Positions 1 to 6,494 of a stretch of 14,717 nucleotides of DNA are shown here, piece after piece (the first letter of the stretch is position 1; each line of letters opens with the position of its first letter). The translations under genes and the position numbers were made by a program. The notes below the pieces were generated by a model. The model searched no databases. It worked only from the letters and a program-made list of their open reading frames with translations, and was not told where the DNA came from. The DNA is from Spirochaetales bacterium (GTDB taxonomy: Bacteria; Spirochaetota; Spirochaetia; Sphaerochaetales; Sphaerochaetaceae): the NCBI GenBank assembly GCA_017614625.1, contig JAGABK010000097.1, positions 1-14,717 of the forward strand, in the 5' to 3' direction.

Positions 1-1309
1 AAGGCATAATGATGTTCTCAAACGTGTGTATATGCCTGTTTCTTGAGCCTGTGAGCATATATGAGGCTATCACCGGGTTCAGGCGGAAGGGACGGCTTCT
101 GATCAGGCTCCTGATCTCCGCTTCTCCGTCCATGCGCGTGGGGACCCTGCCAAGGCAGACGTCGCAGCCGGTGCATTCGCCTTTCACCTGGCCCATGGCG
201 CCGAGGATGGCGCTCCTTCGGCACCTGTCGGATCTGAAGATATCCAGGATGGGGCTGTAGGGCACAGTGGAAACTAGGTCGCGGTGCGTGACAAGGACCC
301 AGGACACGGCCGTCTGTCCGTCGCGTCCGGCGCGGCCGGATTCCTGAAGGAACTCCTCGGCGCTCTGCGGCAGCCTGTAGTGGATGACACTGCGTATGTC
401 CGGCTTGTCGACACCCATTCCGTAGGCCGAAGTGGCGGCCAGGACTCCGTCGTGCGAGTCCAGGAACCAGTTCTCGATTGATCTTCTTTCCCCGGCCGGA
501 AGGCCGGCATGGTAGTAGCGCACGGTCATGCCCGGCATCTCTTTCTGCAGACTGAAGCAGACCTTCTCCGTCTCCGGCCTCGTGCGGCAGAAGACAAGGG
601 CTGGCCTTTCACAGCGCCTGACCGTCTCCAGAAGGCCCTGGGTGCGGTCGAGCGTCCTGCATGTCATGTAGATGATGTTGGGCCTGTCGGCGTCGCCCCG
701 GACGGTAAGAGGATGTGTCATTCGCAGCGTCCTGCGGATATCCTTCATGGTCTCCTTCGACGCCGTGGCCGTGAAGGCCAGGACCTGGTGCGGGGAGAGG
801 ACCCTCACCACGCGCGACAGTGTGCGGTAGGACGGGCGGAAGCCGTTTCCCCACTGGCTTATCACATGGGCCTCGTCCACCACCAGAAGACTCGTCCTCC
901 TGCGTGCCAGGCTGAACAGGACCGCGGGATTCTGAAGGCTCTCCGGGGTGGTCAGCACGATCCTCACTTCGCCGGATAGCCTCTCCATGACCTCCAGCCT
1001 CTGCTCGGTCGTCATGCCGCCGCTGATGCGTACGTAGGGTACCTGGGCGGCATCGAGCTTGCGGGCCTGGTCGTTGATAAGCGACAGCAGGGGATAGACT
1101 ATGACCGTAAGACCCCTGCACAGGCAGGCGGGGATCAGGAAGCACAAAGACTTGCCGGTTCCCGTGGGGAGGATGACTATCTGGTCCCTGACGGCGGAGC
1201 TTTGTTCCTGCTCCATGATCCTGTGCGTCACCAGGATCTGGTAGGGTTTGAGGGCTCCGATTCCGAACCGCCTGCGGGCCGTATCGACGATTTCATTCAG
1301 TATGTCCAT
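1..1309 (-). CDS. recQ: RecQ-family ATP-dependent DNA helicase, C-terminus off the left edge
   Basis: A 3'-5' superfamily 2 DNA helicase of the RecQ family, acting in recombination and repair. One uninterrupted frame gives 436 residues before the window ends. Motifs in order: Walker A LPTGTGKS (residues 47-54), DEAH (145-148), motif III FTATA (179-183), motif V region ATSAYGMGVDKPD (292-304), motif VI QESGRAGRDG (322-331). A RecQ-type zinc-binding cluster follows, with Cys363, Cys379, Cys382 and Cys385. The usual motif 0 (FRxGQ) is degenerate, reading LKPYQ (20-24). The ATG at 1309 is the only good start that keeps a helicase N-terminus; the frame is open upstream to about 1415 but has no other ATG, and the ribosome binding site is weak. 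The part after the zinc cluster (winged helix, HRDC) lies mostly outside the window, so whether the C-terminus is complete is unknown. Confidence 0.93.
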   Translation of the reverse strand, partial: MDILNEIVDTARRRFGIGALKPYQILVTHRIMEQEQSSAVRDQIVILPTGTGKSLCFLIPACLCRGLTVIVYPLLSLINDQARKLDAAQVPYVRISGGMTTEQRLEVMERLSGEVRIVLTTPESLQNPAVLFSLARRRTSLLVVDEAHVISQWGNGFRPSYRTLSRVVRVLSPHQVLAFTATASKETMKDIRRTLRMTHPLTVRGDADRPNIIYMTCRTLDRTQGLLETVRRCERPALVFCRTRPETEKVCFSLQKEMPGMTVRYYHAGLPAGERRSIENWFLDSHDGVLAATSAYGMGVDKPDIRSVIHYRLPQSAEEFLQESGRAGRDGQTAVSWVLVTHRDLVSTVPYSPILDIFRSDRCRRSAILGAMGQVKGECTGCDVCLGRVPTRMDGEAEIRSLIRSRPFRLNPVIASYMLTGSRNRHIHTFENIIMP

Positions 1310-1399
1310 GCAGGACAGTACAGCCTCAGACGGGTTCGCATTGAAGAAAAACGGGCCGTCCGAAATGTTTTTGCAACTTTCTGTACCCGCCGTCTCTGT

Positions 1400-1513
1400 T
1401 TGTGTTATACTCAATTAGCTCGTTATACAAGGAAAGAGTGGTTTCAGGGTCTGTCAGACACTGGGATCGGGAAGGGAACTGGAATCTGCGGAGGAGGTTC
1501 CTTTTTCTTTTTT
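1400..1513 (+). ncRNA. Candidate small RNA unit (promoter, about 80 nt, terminator)
   Basis: In the 217-bp gap between two minus-strand genes, the plus strand carries TTGTGT (1400-1405), 17 bp, TTATAC (1423-1428). It is followed by a palindromic GTCTG-T-CAGAC and then a hairpin GGAAC (1475-1479) / GTTCC (1497-1501) that runs straight into a T-rich tract (1502-1513). No reading frame of note fits between. The predicted transcript would start near 1435 and end near 1512. The hairpin stem is only 5 bp plus a G-U pair, so the terminator is weak apart from its T tract. The existence of the RNA is inferred. Confidence 0.27.
1404..1430 (-). promoter_or_regulatory. Possible recQ promoter
   Basis: On the minus strand TTGTAT (1430-1425) and TATAAC (1409-1404) are separated by 15 bp. 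The -10 box is good, but the spacing is short. It would give a leader of about 90 nt ahead of the recQ ATG. A plus-strand promoter candidate overlaps it. Confidence 0.3.
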
Positions 1514-1526
1514 CCGCGCAGGACCT

Positions 1527-2066
1527 TCAGTAGTCCTTCTGCTTCCTGAGCTCCGTGCGGATGTAGCGGAAGGTCTCCTTCTCGCCCTTTTCCGCCAGCA
1601 TGGCGCAGAGCTTTCCCAGAAGTGCCGATGTCTCCGGATGCATCTCCTCCACGCCCGTGCGCGCCGAATAGTACTCAAGGGCGCTTGAGTCGTTGTACTT
1701 GTCCTTCTGGTAGACCTTGCAGGCGGCGACCCTGTCGCAGAACATCTCGATCACGAACACCAGCGGCATCTTCACCGGAACGTTCTTCCTGGAAGCCAGG
1801 GAGAAGTCGGTCCAGTATTCGTAGTGGTGCCTGTTGCGGCCCTTGTGGTGCATCCATGCCTTCGAGTATCCCGTGGTGCGGCGCTCTCCGCCGGTGGGGC
1901 TTCCGGTTCCGGTGTAGTACTTCACGCCCGGGATGAACTCGGCCGGGCTGTACTTGGACAGGTCGTGCATGAGCCCACGCCAGGGGATGCCGCATCTGAA
2001 GCAATGCCCCATGACGAGGTGTCTGTGCTTGGTGATTGTCATAAGATGCCCCAGAAACCTGTTCAT
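1527..2066 (-). CDS. DUF5662 family protein
   Basis: A 179-residue protein of unknown function that I recognise as DUF5662, a family common in gut Firmicutes and found in other anaerobes. Conserved family stretches are visible: HFKTIT-like N-terminus (GHLMTITKHRH, 6-16), LMHDLSKYSPAEF (32-44), GVKYYTGTGSP (47-57) and GYSKAWMHHKGRNRHHYEYW (66-85). The spaced HD, HH and NRHH residues resemble a metal-binding, possibly HD-like hydrolase site, but that is inference. The start at 2066 is supported because the family match begins at the first residues; Met9 and Met19 are less likely. There is no Shine-Dalgarno, and the -10 box lies 6 nt upstream, suggesting a leaderless message. The gene is monocistronic and diverges from ndk. 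Confidence 0.85.
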   Translation of the reverse strand: MNRFLGHLMTITKHRHLVMGHCFRCGIPWRGLMHDLSKYSPAEFIPGVKYYTGTGSPTGGERRTTGYSKAWMHHKGRNRHHYEYWTDFSLASRKNVPVKMPLVFVIEMFCDRVAACKVYQKDKYNDSSALEYYSARTGVEEMHPETSALLGKLCAMLAEKGEKETFRYIRTELRKQKDY

Positions 2067-2090
2067 AGCCGGATTATATCTTCAAATAAT
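2062..2090 (+). promoter_or_regulatory. Likely ndk promoter
   Basis: TTCATA (2062-2067), 17 bp, AATAAT (2085-2090) on the plus strand. It gives a leader of about 30 nt that includes GGAGG (2116-2120). It overlaps the divergent promoter of the DUF5662 gene, so the two may compete. Confidence 0.45.
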
Positions 2091-2102
2091 GCCGGACGTG
2101 AA
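2073..2102 (-). promoter_or_regulatory. Promoter of the DUF5662 gene, giving a leaderless mRNA
   Basis: Minus strand TTCACG (2102-2097), 18 bp spacer, perfect TATAAT (2078-2073). The -10 box ends 6 nt before the ATG at 2066, so transcription should begin at or next to the start codon. Confidence 0.6.
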
Positions 2103-2127
2103 GTATTCTGATTGCGGAGGTGTTCTG

Positions 2128-2589
2128 ATGACGGAGCGTACATTCATTGCAATCAAGCCCGATGCCGTGCAGAGGGGTCTCATAGGTAAAATCATCTCGA
2201 GGATTGAGGAGAAGGGCTACAAGATTGTCGCCCTGAAGATGCTACAGGTCTCGCCCGAACAGGCGGCCAGGCACTATGAGGAGCATTTCGGCAAGCCGTT
2301 CTATCCGCGCCTCGTGAAGTTCATAACCAGCGCCCCGATCGTCGCCATGGTCGTCGAGGGAAACGACGCCATATCCGGGATGCGCCAGATCATGGGAAAG
2401 ACCAACCCTGTCAACGCCGAGGTCGGCACCATCCGCGGGGACTTCTCGCCCGAGATGAGCTTCAATGTCATCCACGGCTCTGACGGACCTGAGAGCGCAG
2501 CGAGGGAGATTGCCATCTACTTCACGCCGGACGAGATCTGCGCGGACTGGAAGACGGCTTTCGAGATACTCAGGGAAAAGATGGACTGA
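2128..2589 (+). CDS. ndk: Nucleoside diphosphate kinase
   Basis: Transfers the gamma phosphate from ATP to nucleoside diphosphates through a phosphohistidine; cytosolic, and central to NTP and dNTP supply. The 153-residue length is normal for the family. The N-terminus MTERTFIAIKPDAVQRGLIG is the family strand and helix. The active-site motif NVIHGSD places the catalytic histidine at residue 116. The segment just before it (GDFSPEMSFN, 104-113) departs from the common bacterial GDFGxxxGRN. The start at 2128 follows GGAGG (2116-2120) with 7-nt spacing; an in-frame extension upstream to 1933 is rejected because it crosses the promoter and the opposite-strand gene. The gene ends 4 bp before the convergent permease stop, with no visible terminator between, so the two messages probably overlap. 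Confidence 0.97.
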   Translation: MTERTFIAIKPDAVQRGLIGKIISRIEEKGYKIVALKMLQVSPEQAARHYEEHFGKPFYPRLVKFITSAPIVAMVVEGNDAISGMRQIMGKTNPVNAEVGTIRGDFSPEMSFNVIHGSDGPESAAREIAIYFTPDEICADWKTAFEILREKMD

Positions 2590-2593
2590 AATC

Positions 2594-3535
2594 TCACAGC
2601 CCTACTATGGATCCTACGGCCACGAACCACAGGAACATCGTGACCATGCTTATGATGGAGGACATCACCACTATCTCGTTTGCAAGATCAGCATCGCCTC
2701 CCATTGCGACGGCGGTGCTATAGGAATTGACCGCGTTGGGTGATGCGGCGTAGATCATGATTCCGACAAGTGCGGCACCCCTGACACCCAGGGCAATGGC
2801 GGCGGGAACCGCAGCAGCGGGAATCAGTACGAGTCTTGCCAGGATAGTCCATGTGAGGTGCTTCGAATACTTCCTTATGTAGGAGAATTCGAACGATGCG
2901 CCAAGGGCAATCATTGAAAGCGGTGTGGCCAGCGCACCCAGTTTCGCCACTATTCCGGTCATTATCCAGGACGGGATGACAATTCCGGTGATGTTGAGCA
3001 ACAATCCGACCGCGCTTCCCACCACCAGCGGATTCGTGATTATTTTCAGCAGCATCTTCGGAACCGATGTGGAGGTTCCTGTGTATTTCTCGAATATCAG
3101 GGCGGAGAGGATATTGTTGACCGGCACAATCAGAACGGCGATGACGGATACTATACCGAGGTTTTCCGCACCGCAGATGGTCTGGGCAATGGGTATTCCG
3201 AGTACGGCGTAGTTGCACTTGTAGATTCCCTGGATCATTACGGGAATGCGTGTTTTGTCCTTCTCGAATCTGGGAACAATCAGCCAGGAGAGGAAGAATG
3301 ACAGGAGGATGCTTGCCGTCACTATCATCAGCGGCAGGGCTTCGACATCTTTGTGAAGGTCGGCCTTGTAAATCGTTTCCGCACACATTATGGGAAGGAA
3401 GAACCTGAATACCAGGATGTTGATCTTTCTTGTCGACTCCGGTTCGAGATAATTCCTTTTGCGGAAGAAGAACCCGAAAGCCATGAAGACCATGAGAGGT
3501 ATGATTGCTATTGCGGATATCCTGACGACTTCCAT
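2594..3535 (-). CDS. AEC family (auxin efflux carrier-like) permease
   Basis: An inner-membrane transporter of the AEC/bile-arsenite-riboflavin superfamily; bacterial members move small organic acids such as malate or malonate, and the substrate here cannot be read from sequence. The 313 residues fall into about ten hydrophobic segments, arranged as two halves (segments visible near residues 5-24, 38-54, 65-87, 97-120, 127-147, 168-186, 190-212, 228-249, 254-275 and 286-310). The charged N-terminal loop FRKRNYL and the C-terminal SPNAVNSYSTAVAMGG (265-280) are typical of the family. It is the last gene of an SDR / UMP kinase / permease operon, starting 4 nt after the UMP kinase stop with only a weak ribosome binding site, so translation is probably coupled. 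Confidence 0.88.
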   Translation of the reverse strand: MEVVRISAIAIIPLMVFMAFGFFFRKRNYLEPESTRKINILVFRFFLPIMCAETIYKADLHKDVEALPLMIVTASILLSFFLSWLIVPRFEKDKTRIPVMIQGIYKCNYAVLGIPIAQTICGAENLGIVSVIAVLIVPVNNILSALIFEKYTGTSTSVPKMLLKIITNPLVVGSAVGLLLNITGIVIPSWIMTGIVAKLGALATPLSMIALGASFEFSYIRKYSKHLTWTILARLVLIPAAAVPAAIALGVRGAALVGIMIYAASPNAVNSYSTAVAMGGDADLANEIVVMSSIISMVTMFLWFVAVGSIVGL

Positions 3536-3539
3536 GTCT

Positions 3540-4238
3540 TCAGCCTATGATTGTTCCCTCGAATGCCTTTCCGTTGAGGATGTCGAGCGTGTTCTCAATG
3601 TTCCTGCCGTCGGAGCAGACTACACGGATTCCGGCCTCCTGGGCCAGGCGCGAGGCTATGGGGTCGAACGGGGCGTTCTTGCCCGGAACCCATTCGTCTC
3701 CGACTATCCTGCGGAAATCGGCCCAGGAGATGCTGTCGATGGGCTTGGCGTCGGGATTCTTCTTCGGGTCGTCGGTGTAGACCTTGGCGATGTTGGAGAG
3801 GTTGACCACGAGCTTTCCGCCGAACCTCTTGGCGAGGTAGACGGCGTCGGTGTCGGTGGAGAAGCCCGGCTTCCAGCCGCCTGCCACGAGGACCCTACCG
3901 GTGAAGGAGACCTCATCGGAGGTGGGGTTGGTGACGACATCGTCGGTGCACAGTCCGCCGAGGACTGCCTTGACCAGCTGGGCGTTGATGTGGGTGGCCT
4001 TGATTCCGATCCAGTCCTGCGCGTCGGCGTCCTGCTCGGCGGGGTCCGTCACGACGGCGCGGTATGCCTGCTGGTAGACCCTGGCAGGGGCTCCGCCTCC
4101 GCAGACGAAGATGAGCCTGTCTTCGGGATTCTCATCCAGATACTGCCTGATGCCCTTGATGAAGGCCGAAAGGAACTCGCTGTTTACTTTGTCCGGCGCG
4201 ATGATGGAACCGCCGACTGAAAGGACCGATAACTTCAT
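3540..4238 (-). CDS. pyrH: UMP kinase, archaeal/spirochaetal type
   Basis: Phosphorylates UMP to UDP with ATP in pyrimidine synthesis; cytosolic amino acid kinase fold. The 232 residues include the N-terminal SVGGSIIAPDKV (7-18), the glycine loop CGGGAPAR (46-53), a GWKPGFSTDTDAV segment (121-133) in the UMP/ATP binding region, and KVYTDDPKKNPDAKPI (152-167). The sequence fits the archaeal and spirochaetal group of UMP kinases better than the usual bacterial PyrH, a distinction known from family models. The start is set by AAAGGAG (4250-4244 on the minus strand) 5 nt before the ATG. It lies between an SDR gene (12 nt upstream) and a permease (4 nt downstream), not in the common tsf-pyrH-frr cluster. 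Confidence 0.9.
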   Translation of the reverse strand: MKLSVLSVGGSIIAPDKVNSEFLSAFIKGIRQYLDENPEDRLIFVCGGGAPARVYQQAYRAVVTDPAEQDADAQDWIGIKATHINAQLVKAVLGGLCTDDVVTNPTSDEVSFTGRVLVAGGWKPGFSTDTDAVYLAKRFGGKLVVNLSNIAKVYTDDPKKNPDAKPIDSISWADFRRIVGDEWVPGKNAPFDPIASRLAQEAGIRVVCSDGRNIENTLDILNGKAFEGTIIG

Positions 4239-4250
4239 GAAGACTCCTTT

Positions 4251-5051
4251 TCATCCGATGTAGATGAGTTTGATGATCCAGTTGACCATCCTTGCGGGAA
4301 GCAGCCTGGAGAGCAGGGCAAGGGCCTTGTAGCCGAAGCCTACGGCGCAGCGCACCGGGGGATTGGACCTGAAGGCGATCTTCAGGAACACCTTGGCCAC
4401 CGAGTCGGCGGGCTTTCCCGTCTGCTCGTCGTGGGCCATTTGCTCGACCGCTGCGCGGCACTCCTTGTAGTAGGGCGAATCCTCGGGCTCGTCGTTGCTT
4501 CTCGCCTTGGTGAAGCCCGTCTTGGTGTCGCCCGGCTCGACCAGACAGACCTTCACGCCGAACTGTCCGGCCTCGATGCGCAGGGCCTGGGCATAGGCCT
4601 CGAGGGCGTATTTGGAAGAGCTGTAGTGGCTTTGGTAGGGAATCGGCACCAGTCCGGCAACGGAACTGGTTATCAGCACCAGCGACCTGGGGTTCTGCCT
4701 GAGCTTCGGGAGGAAGACCGAGTTTACGTTCAGCACGCCGAAGTAGTTTGTCTCCATCTGTGCGTGAGCCCTGTCGGAAGGCGTCATCTCCGCCGAACCG
4801 CTTATTCCGAAACCGGCGCAGTTGATGATGATTCCCAGGCTGTCGATCTTCTCGGCCGCCCTGCGGACCGACTCGAGGTCGGTCACATCCATCTGCACGG
4901 GGATGATGCTCTTGTTCTTGGTCTCGAGCGGATGGCGCGATGCGGCGTAGACTGTGAAGCCGTTCATGGCGAAAAGGTCCGCGGTCTCCTTTCCGATTCC
5001 GCTGGAAGCTCCGGTAACTAATACGGTTTTGGGATACGGGCAGTTCTTCAT
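4251..5051 (-). CDS. Short-chain dehydrogenase/reductase (SDR)
   Basis: A classical NAD(P)-dependent SDR of 266 residues. Visible motifs: cofactor loop TGASSGIG (13-20), NCAG (77-80), catalytic Ser in LITSS (126-130), and the YxxxK pair Tyr143/Lys147 in HYSSSKYALEAY. PGDTKT follows at 173-178. The basic residues in ASRH (37-40) suggest NADP(H). The C-terminal 25 residues are hydrophobic or amphipathic (LLSRLLPARMVNWIIKLI), hinting at membrane association, as in SDRs acting on lipids or acyl chains; the substrate is unknown. First gene of the operon with the UMP kinase and permease. There is no Shine-Dalgarno, and the -10 box ends 6 nt before the ATG. No second Met occurs before residue 29, which would destroy the cofactor loop. 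Confidence 0.92.
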   Translation of the reverse strand: MKNCPYPKTVLVTGASSGIGKETADLFAMNGFTVYAASRHPLETKNKSIIPVQMDVTDLESVRRAAEKIDSLGIIINCAGFGISGSAEMTPSDRAHAQMETNYFGVLNVNSVFLPKLRQNPRSLVLITSSVAGLVPIPYQSHYSSSKYALEAYAQALRIEAGQFGVKVCLVEPGDTKTGFTKARSNDEPEDSPYYKECRAAVEQMAHDEQTGKPADSVAKVFLKIAFRSNPPVRCAVGFGYKALALLSRLLPARMVNWIIKLIYIG

Positions 5052-5057
5052 GCCTGT

Positions 5058-5086
5058 ATTCTACAATATTCACGCGTCCGTTTGAA
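5058..5086 (-). promoter_or_regulatory. Promoter of the SDR operon, giving a leaderless mRNA
   Basis: Minus strand TTCAAA (5086-5081), 17 bp, TAGAAT (5063-5058), then 6 nt to the ATG at 5051. Transcription is expected to start at about the first codon. Confidence 0.55.
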
Positions 5087-5108
5087 CAACAATCGTCAGC
5101 ATAAGAAT

Positions 5109-5139
5109 GTCCCTGCACGGCACAGGCGAGTGCAGGGAC
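5109..5139 (-). terminator. 10-bp stem-loop between ssb and the SDR operon
   Basis: GTCCCTGCAC and GTGCAGGGAC form a perfect 10-bp stem around an 11-nt loop. In the minus direction it is followed by ATTCTTAT, a weak U-rich tail, so it probably ends the ssb transcript and insulates the SDR promoter just downstream. Confidence 0.55.
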
Positions 5140-5174
5140 GGTCAGTCGGATGGATTATGGAAAGAAGCATCCGT

Positions 5175-5194
5175 GGCCGGGTCTGTACCCGGCT
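5175..5194 (-). terminator. GC-rich hairpin directly after ssb
   Basis: GCCGGGT / ACCCGGC, a 7-bp stem with a 4-nt loop (8 bp with a G-U pair), starts a few bases after the ssb stop. There is no U tract, so it may protect the 3' end or work together with the second hairpin at 5109-5139. Confidence 0.4.
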
Positions 5195-5197
5195 GTC

Positions 5198-5734
5198 TCA
5201 GAACGGCGCGTCGGAATCGTCGTCGGCCGTCCTGTCGGGGGACACGTCGGGATCGGGGTCCCCGGTCTCGACCCTTGTCTCGGGCTCTTCGGGCTCGGCC
5301 ACGCTTTCGGCCTCCGCCTGGGCCTTGAGCTCCTCGATGTTCGCCGAGGTCTGGACCTCTCCGGGAAGCCTTCCGGCATCCGGGATTTCCTCCTTCTCCG
5401 TCTTCTTCTCCGGGGCGAACTCGATGTGCTCCGCCATGATTGTGACGCGCTCCCTTCTGATTCCGCCTTCCTCGTAGCGGAACTGCTTCAGGCGGCCAAC
5501 CACGCGGACTCCGCGGCCGCGCTTGAGGAAGCGCATGCAGGCGTCGGCCACGGGACCGAAGACCGTGACGTTGAAGAAGGAGGTGTCCTGCTTCCATCTG
5601 CCGTCCTTCTGTGTGACGTAGTAGCGGTTGTTCGCGATCGGCAACCGGCAGGCGACTGTTTCCGAAGAGCTTGCAAGCCGTTCGGGGTCACGGGTCAGAA
5701 GACCTTCGACCAGGACTGTGTTGAGGTTGTTCAT
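5198..5734 (-). CDS. ssb: Single-stranded DNA-binding protein
   Basis: Binds single-stranded DNA in replication, repair and recombination. The 178 residues comprise an N-terminal OB fold (about 1-107, with NNLNTVLVEGLLTRDPE, SFFNVTVFG at 52-60 and GRGVRVVGRLKQFRY at 73-87), a Glu/Pro-rich disordered linker (108-168) and an acidic tip DDDSDAPF that corresponds to the partner-binding tail DDDIPF of other SSBs. The start is the ATG at 5734, placed 6 nt after AGGAG; a TTG at 5740 abuts the Shine-Dalgarno and is rejected. In many bacteria ssb sits between rpsF and rpsR; here it stands alone, downstream of trxA and after a strong terminator, so it may be a second paralog or a relocated main copy. 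Confidence 0.93.
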   Translation of the reverse strand: MNNLNTVLVEGLLTRDPERLASSSETVACRLPIANNRYYVTQKDGRWKQDTSFFNVTVFGPVADACMRFLKRGRGVRVVGRLKQFRYEEGGIRRERVTIMAEHIEFAPEKKTEKEEIPDAGRLPGEVQTSANIEELKAQAEAESVAEPEEPETRVETGDPDPDVSPDRTADDDSDAPF

Positions 5735-5823
5735 TTGCAACTCCTGTCTGCAGGGGAGCGTCGGGGTGTTCCGACTGGAGCACCGGGTCCGTTGGGCTGT
5801 ACCTCTGCGCAGTCCCTATACAG

Positions 5824-5861
5824 AAAAAAAGCCGGATCCATTGACGGAATTCCGGCTTTTT
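5824..5861 (-). terminator. Strong rho-independent terminator after trxA
   Basis: AAAAAGCCGGA (5826-5836) pairs with TCCGGCTTTTT (5851-5861), an 11-bp stem around a 14-nt loop. A-runs and T-runs on both sides make it usable in both directions. In the minus direction it ends trxA 21 nt after its stop codon, so ssb needs its own promoter in 5741-5822; I see no clear consensus there beyond TATAGG. Confidence 0.85.
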
Positions 5862-5882
5862 CACGAAAAAGTTTGTTTTTTT

Positions 5883-6203
5883 TCAGACGTTGGCGTCTAT
5901 GAAGGCCTCGACCACTCCCATTGAAGCTCCGCCGACCCTCGTGGCGACCGGCTTCCCGTCCTTGAAGAGGACCAGGGTCGGTATGCTGCTCACGTTGAAG
6001 GACTCGGCGAGCTCGGGGAGCTCGTCGACATCGATCTTCGCGACCTTGACGCTTCCGTCGTACTTGACTGCGATCTGCGAAATGATGGGTGCCAGCATAC
6101 GGCATGGCCCGCACCAAGTTGCCCAGAAATCCACGAGGACCGGCTTGTCGCTGTTCAGGACTTCCGCCTCGAAATTCGAACTGTTGATGATTGTCTCGCT
6201 CAC
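5883..6203 (-). CDS. trxA: Thioredoxin
   Basis: Cytosolic dithiol-disulfide oxidoreductase that reduces protein disulfides. The 106 residues match the family length. The active site is WCGPC with Cys31 and Cys34 (ATWCGPCRMLAP, 28-39), and the cis-proline is Pro75 in SSIPTLVLF (72-80). The start is a GTG at 6203, with AGGAG (minus 6217-6213) 9 nt upstream and a -10 box TATATT at minus 6231-6226, which together fit a leader of about 16 nt. An ATG-initiated extension of 42 residues reaching 6329 is rejected: it crosses this promoter and Shine-Dalgarno and resembles neither thioredoxin nor a signal peptide. It is monocistronic and diverges from the DUF5655 gene. Confidence 0.95.
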   Translation of the reverse strand: MSETIINSSNFEAEVLNSDKPVLVDFWATWCGPCRMLAPIISQIAVKYDGSVKVAKIDVDELPELAESFNVSSIPTLVLFKDGKPVATRVGGASMGVVEAFIDANV

Positions 6204-6406
6204 CTTATCTATCTCCTGTATCCCCAATATACTCACGGAATCCCGAAAAGGAAAGGGCCGGAGGGGTCGGAAGAGGGCTAAATTAAAACTATTCGAAAGC
6301 CTATGAAAATTAAAAAATTTTTTCATCATTTCTTACTGAAATACCCGAGAAGTTATATAACTCCGATACATAAGAAAAAAATTGTAAATCTTTGCAAAAT
6401 AAGGAG

Positions 6407-6435
6407 TTGACAAAAACGCCCCGAAGAATTATCAT
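6407..6435 (+). promoter_or_regulatory. Near-consensus sigma-70 promoter for the DUF5655 gene
   Basis: Perfect TTGACA (6407-6412), 17 bp, TATCAT (6430-6435). Transcription should start near 6442, giving a leader of about 78 nt. It is one of the two best promoters in the window. Confidence 0.8.
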
Positions 6436-6446
6436 CAAATTGTCAA

Positions 6447-6494
6447 ATGAAGGAACGGTGGAAAAACACGTCGTGTATCCGCTTCCGGACATGA
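6447..6494 (+). CDS. Possible 15-codon leader peptide
   Basis: An ATG about 5 nt after the predicted transcription start opens a frame MKERWKNTSCIRFRT that ends with TGA at 6492-6494, upstream of the AAAGGAGG of the next gene. It has no Shine-Dalgarno and no run of one regulatory amino acid, so it may be chance. It is noted because the position fits a leaderless leader peptide. Confidence 0.12.
   Translation: MKERWKNTSCIRFRT

Noticed and set aside
609..1145. 178-codon minus-strand frame in the recQ region
   Set aside because: It is out of frame with recQ, is rich in Pro, Arg and Gly as expected for a shifted GC-rich gene, and the recQ frame is open and carries all helicase motifs.
3459..4220. 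253-codon plus-strand frame opposite the UMP kinase
   Set aside because: The minus strand encodes a recognisable UMP kinase with its own ribosome binding site; the plus frame is its antisense shadow, with no family features.
6204..6329. N-terminal extension of thioredoxin by 42 residues
   Set aside because: The thioredoxin family start, an AGGAG and a -10 box all point to the GTG at 6203; the extension has no signal-peptide character.
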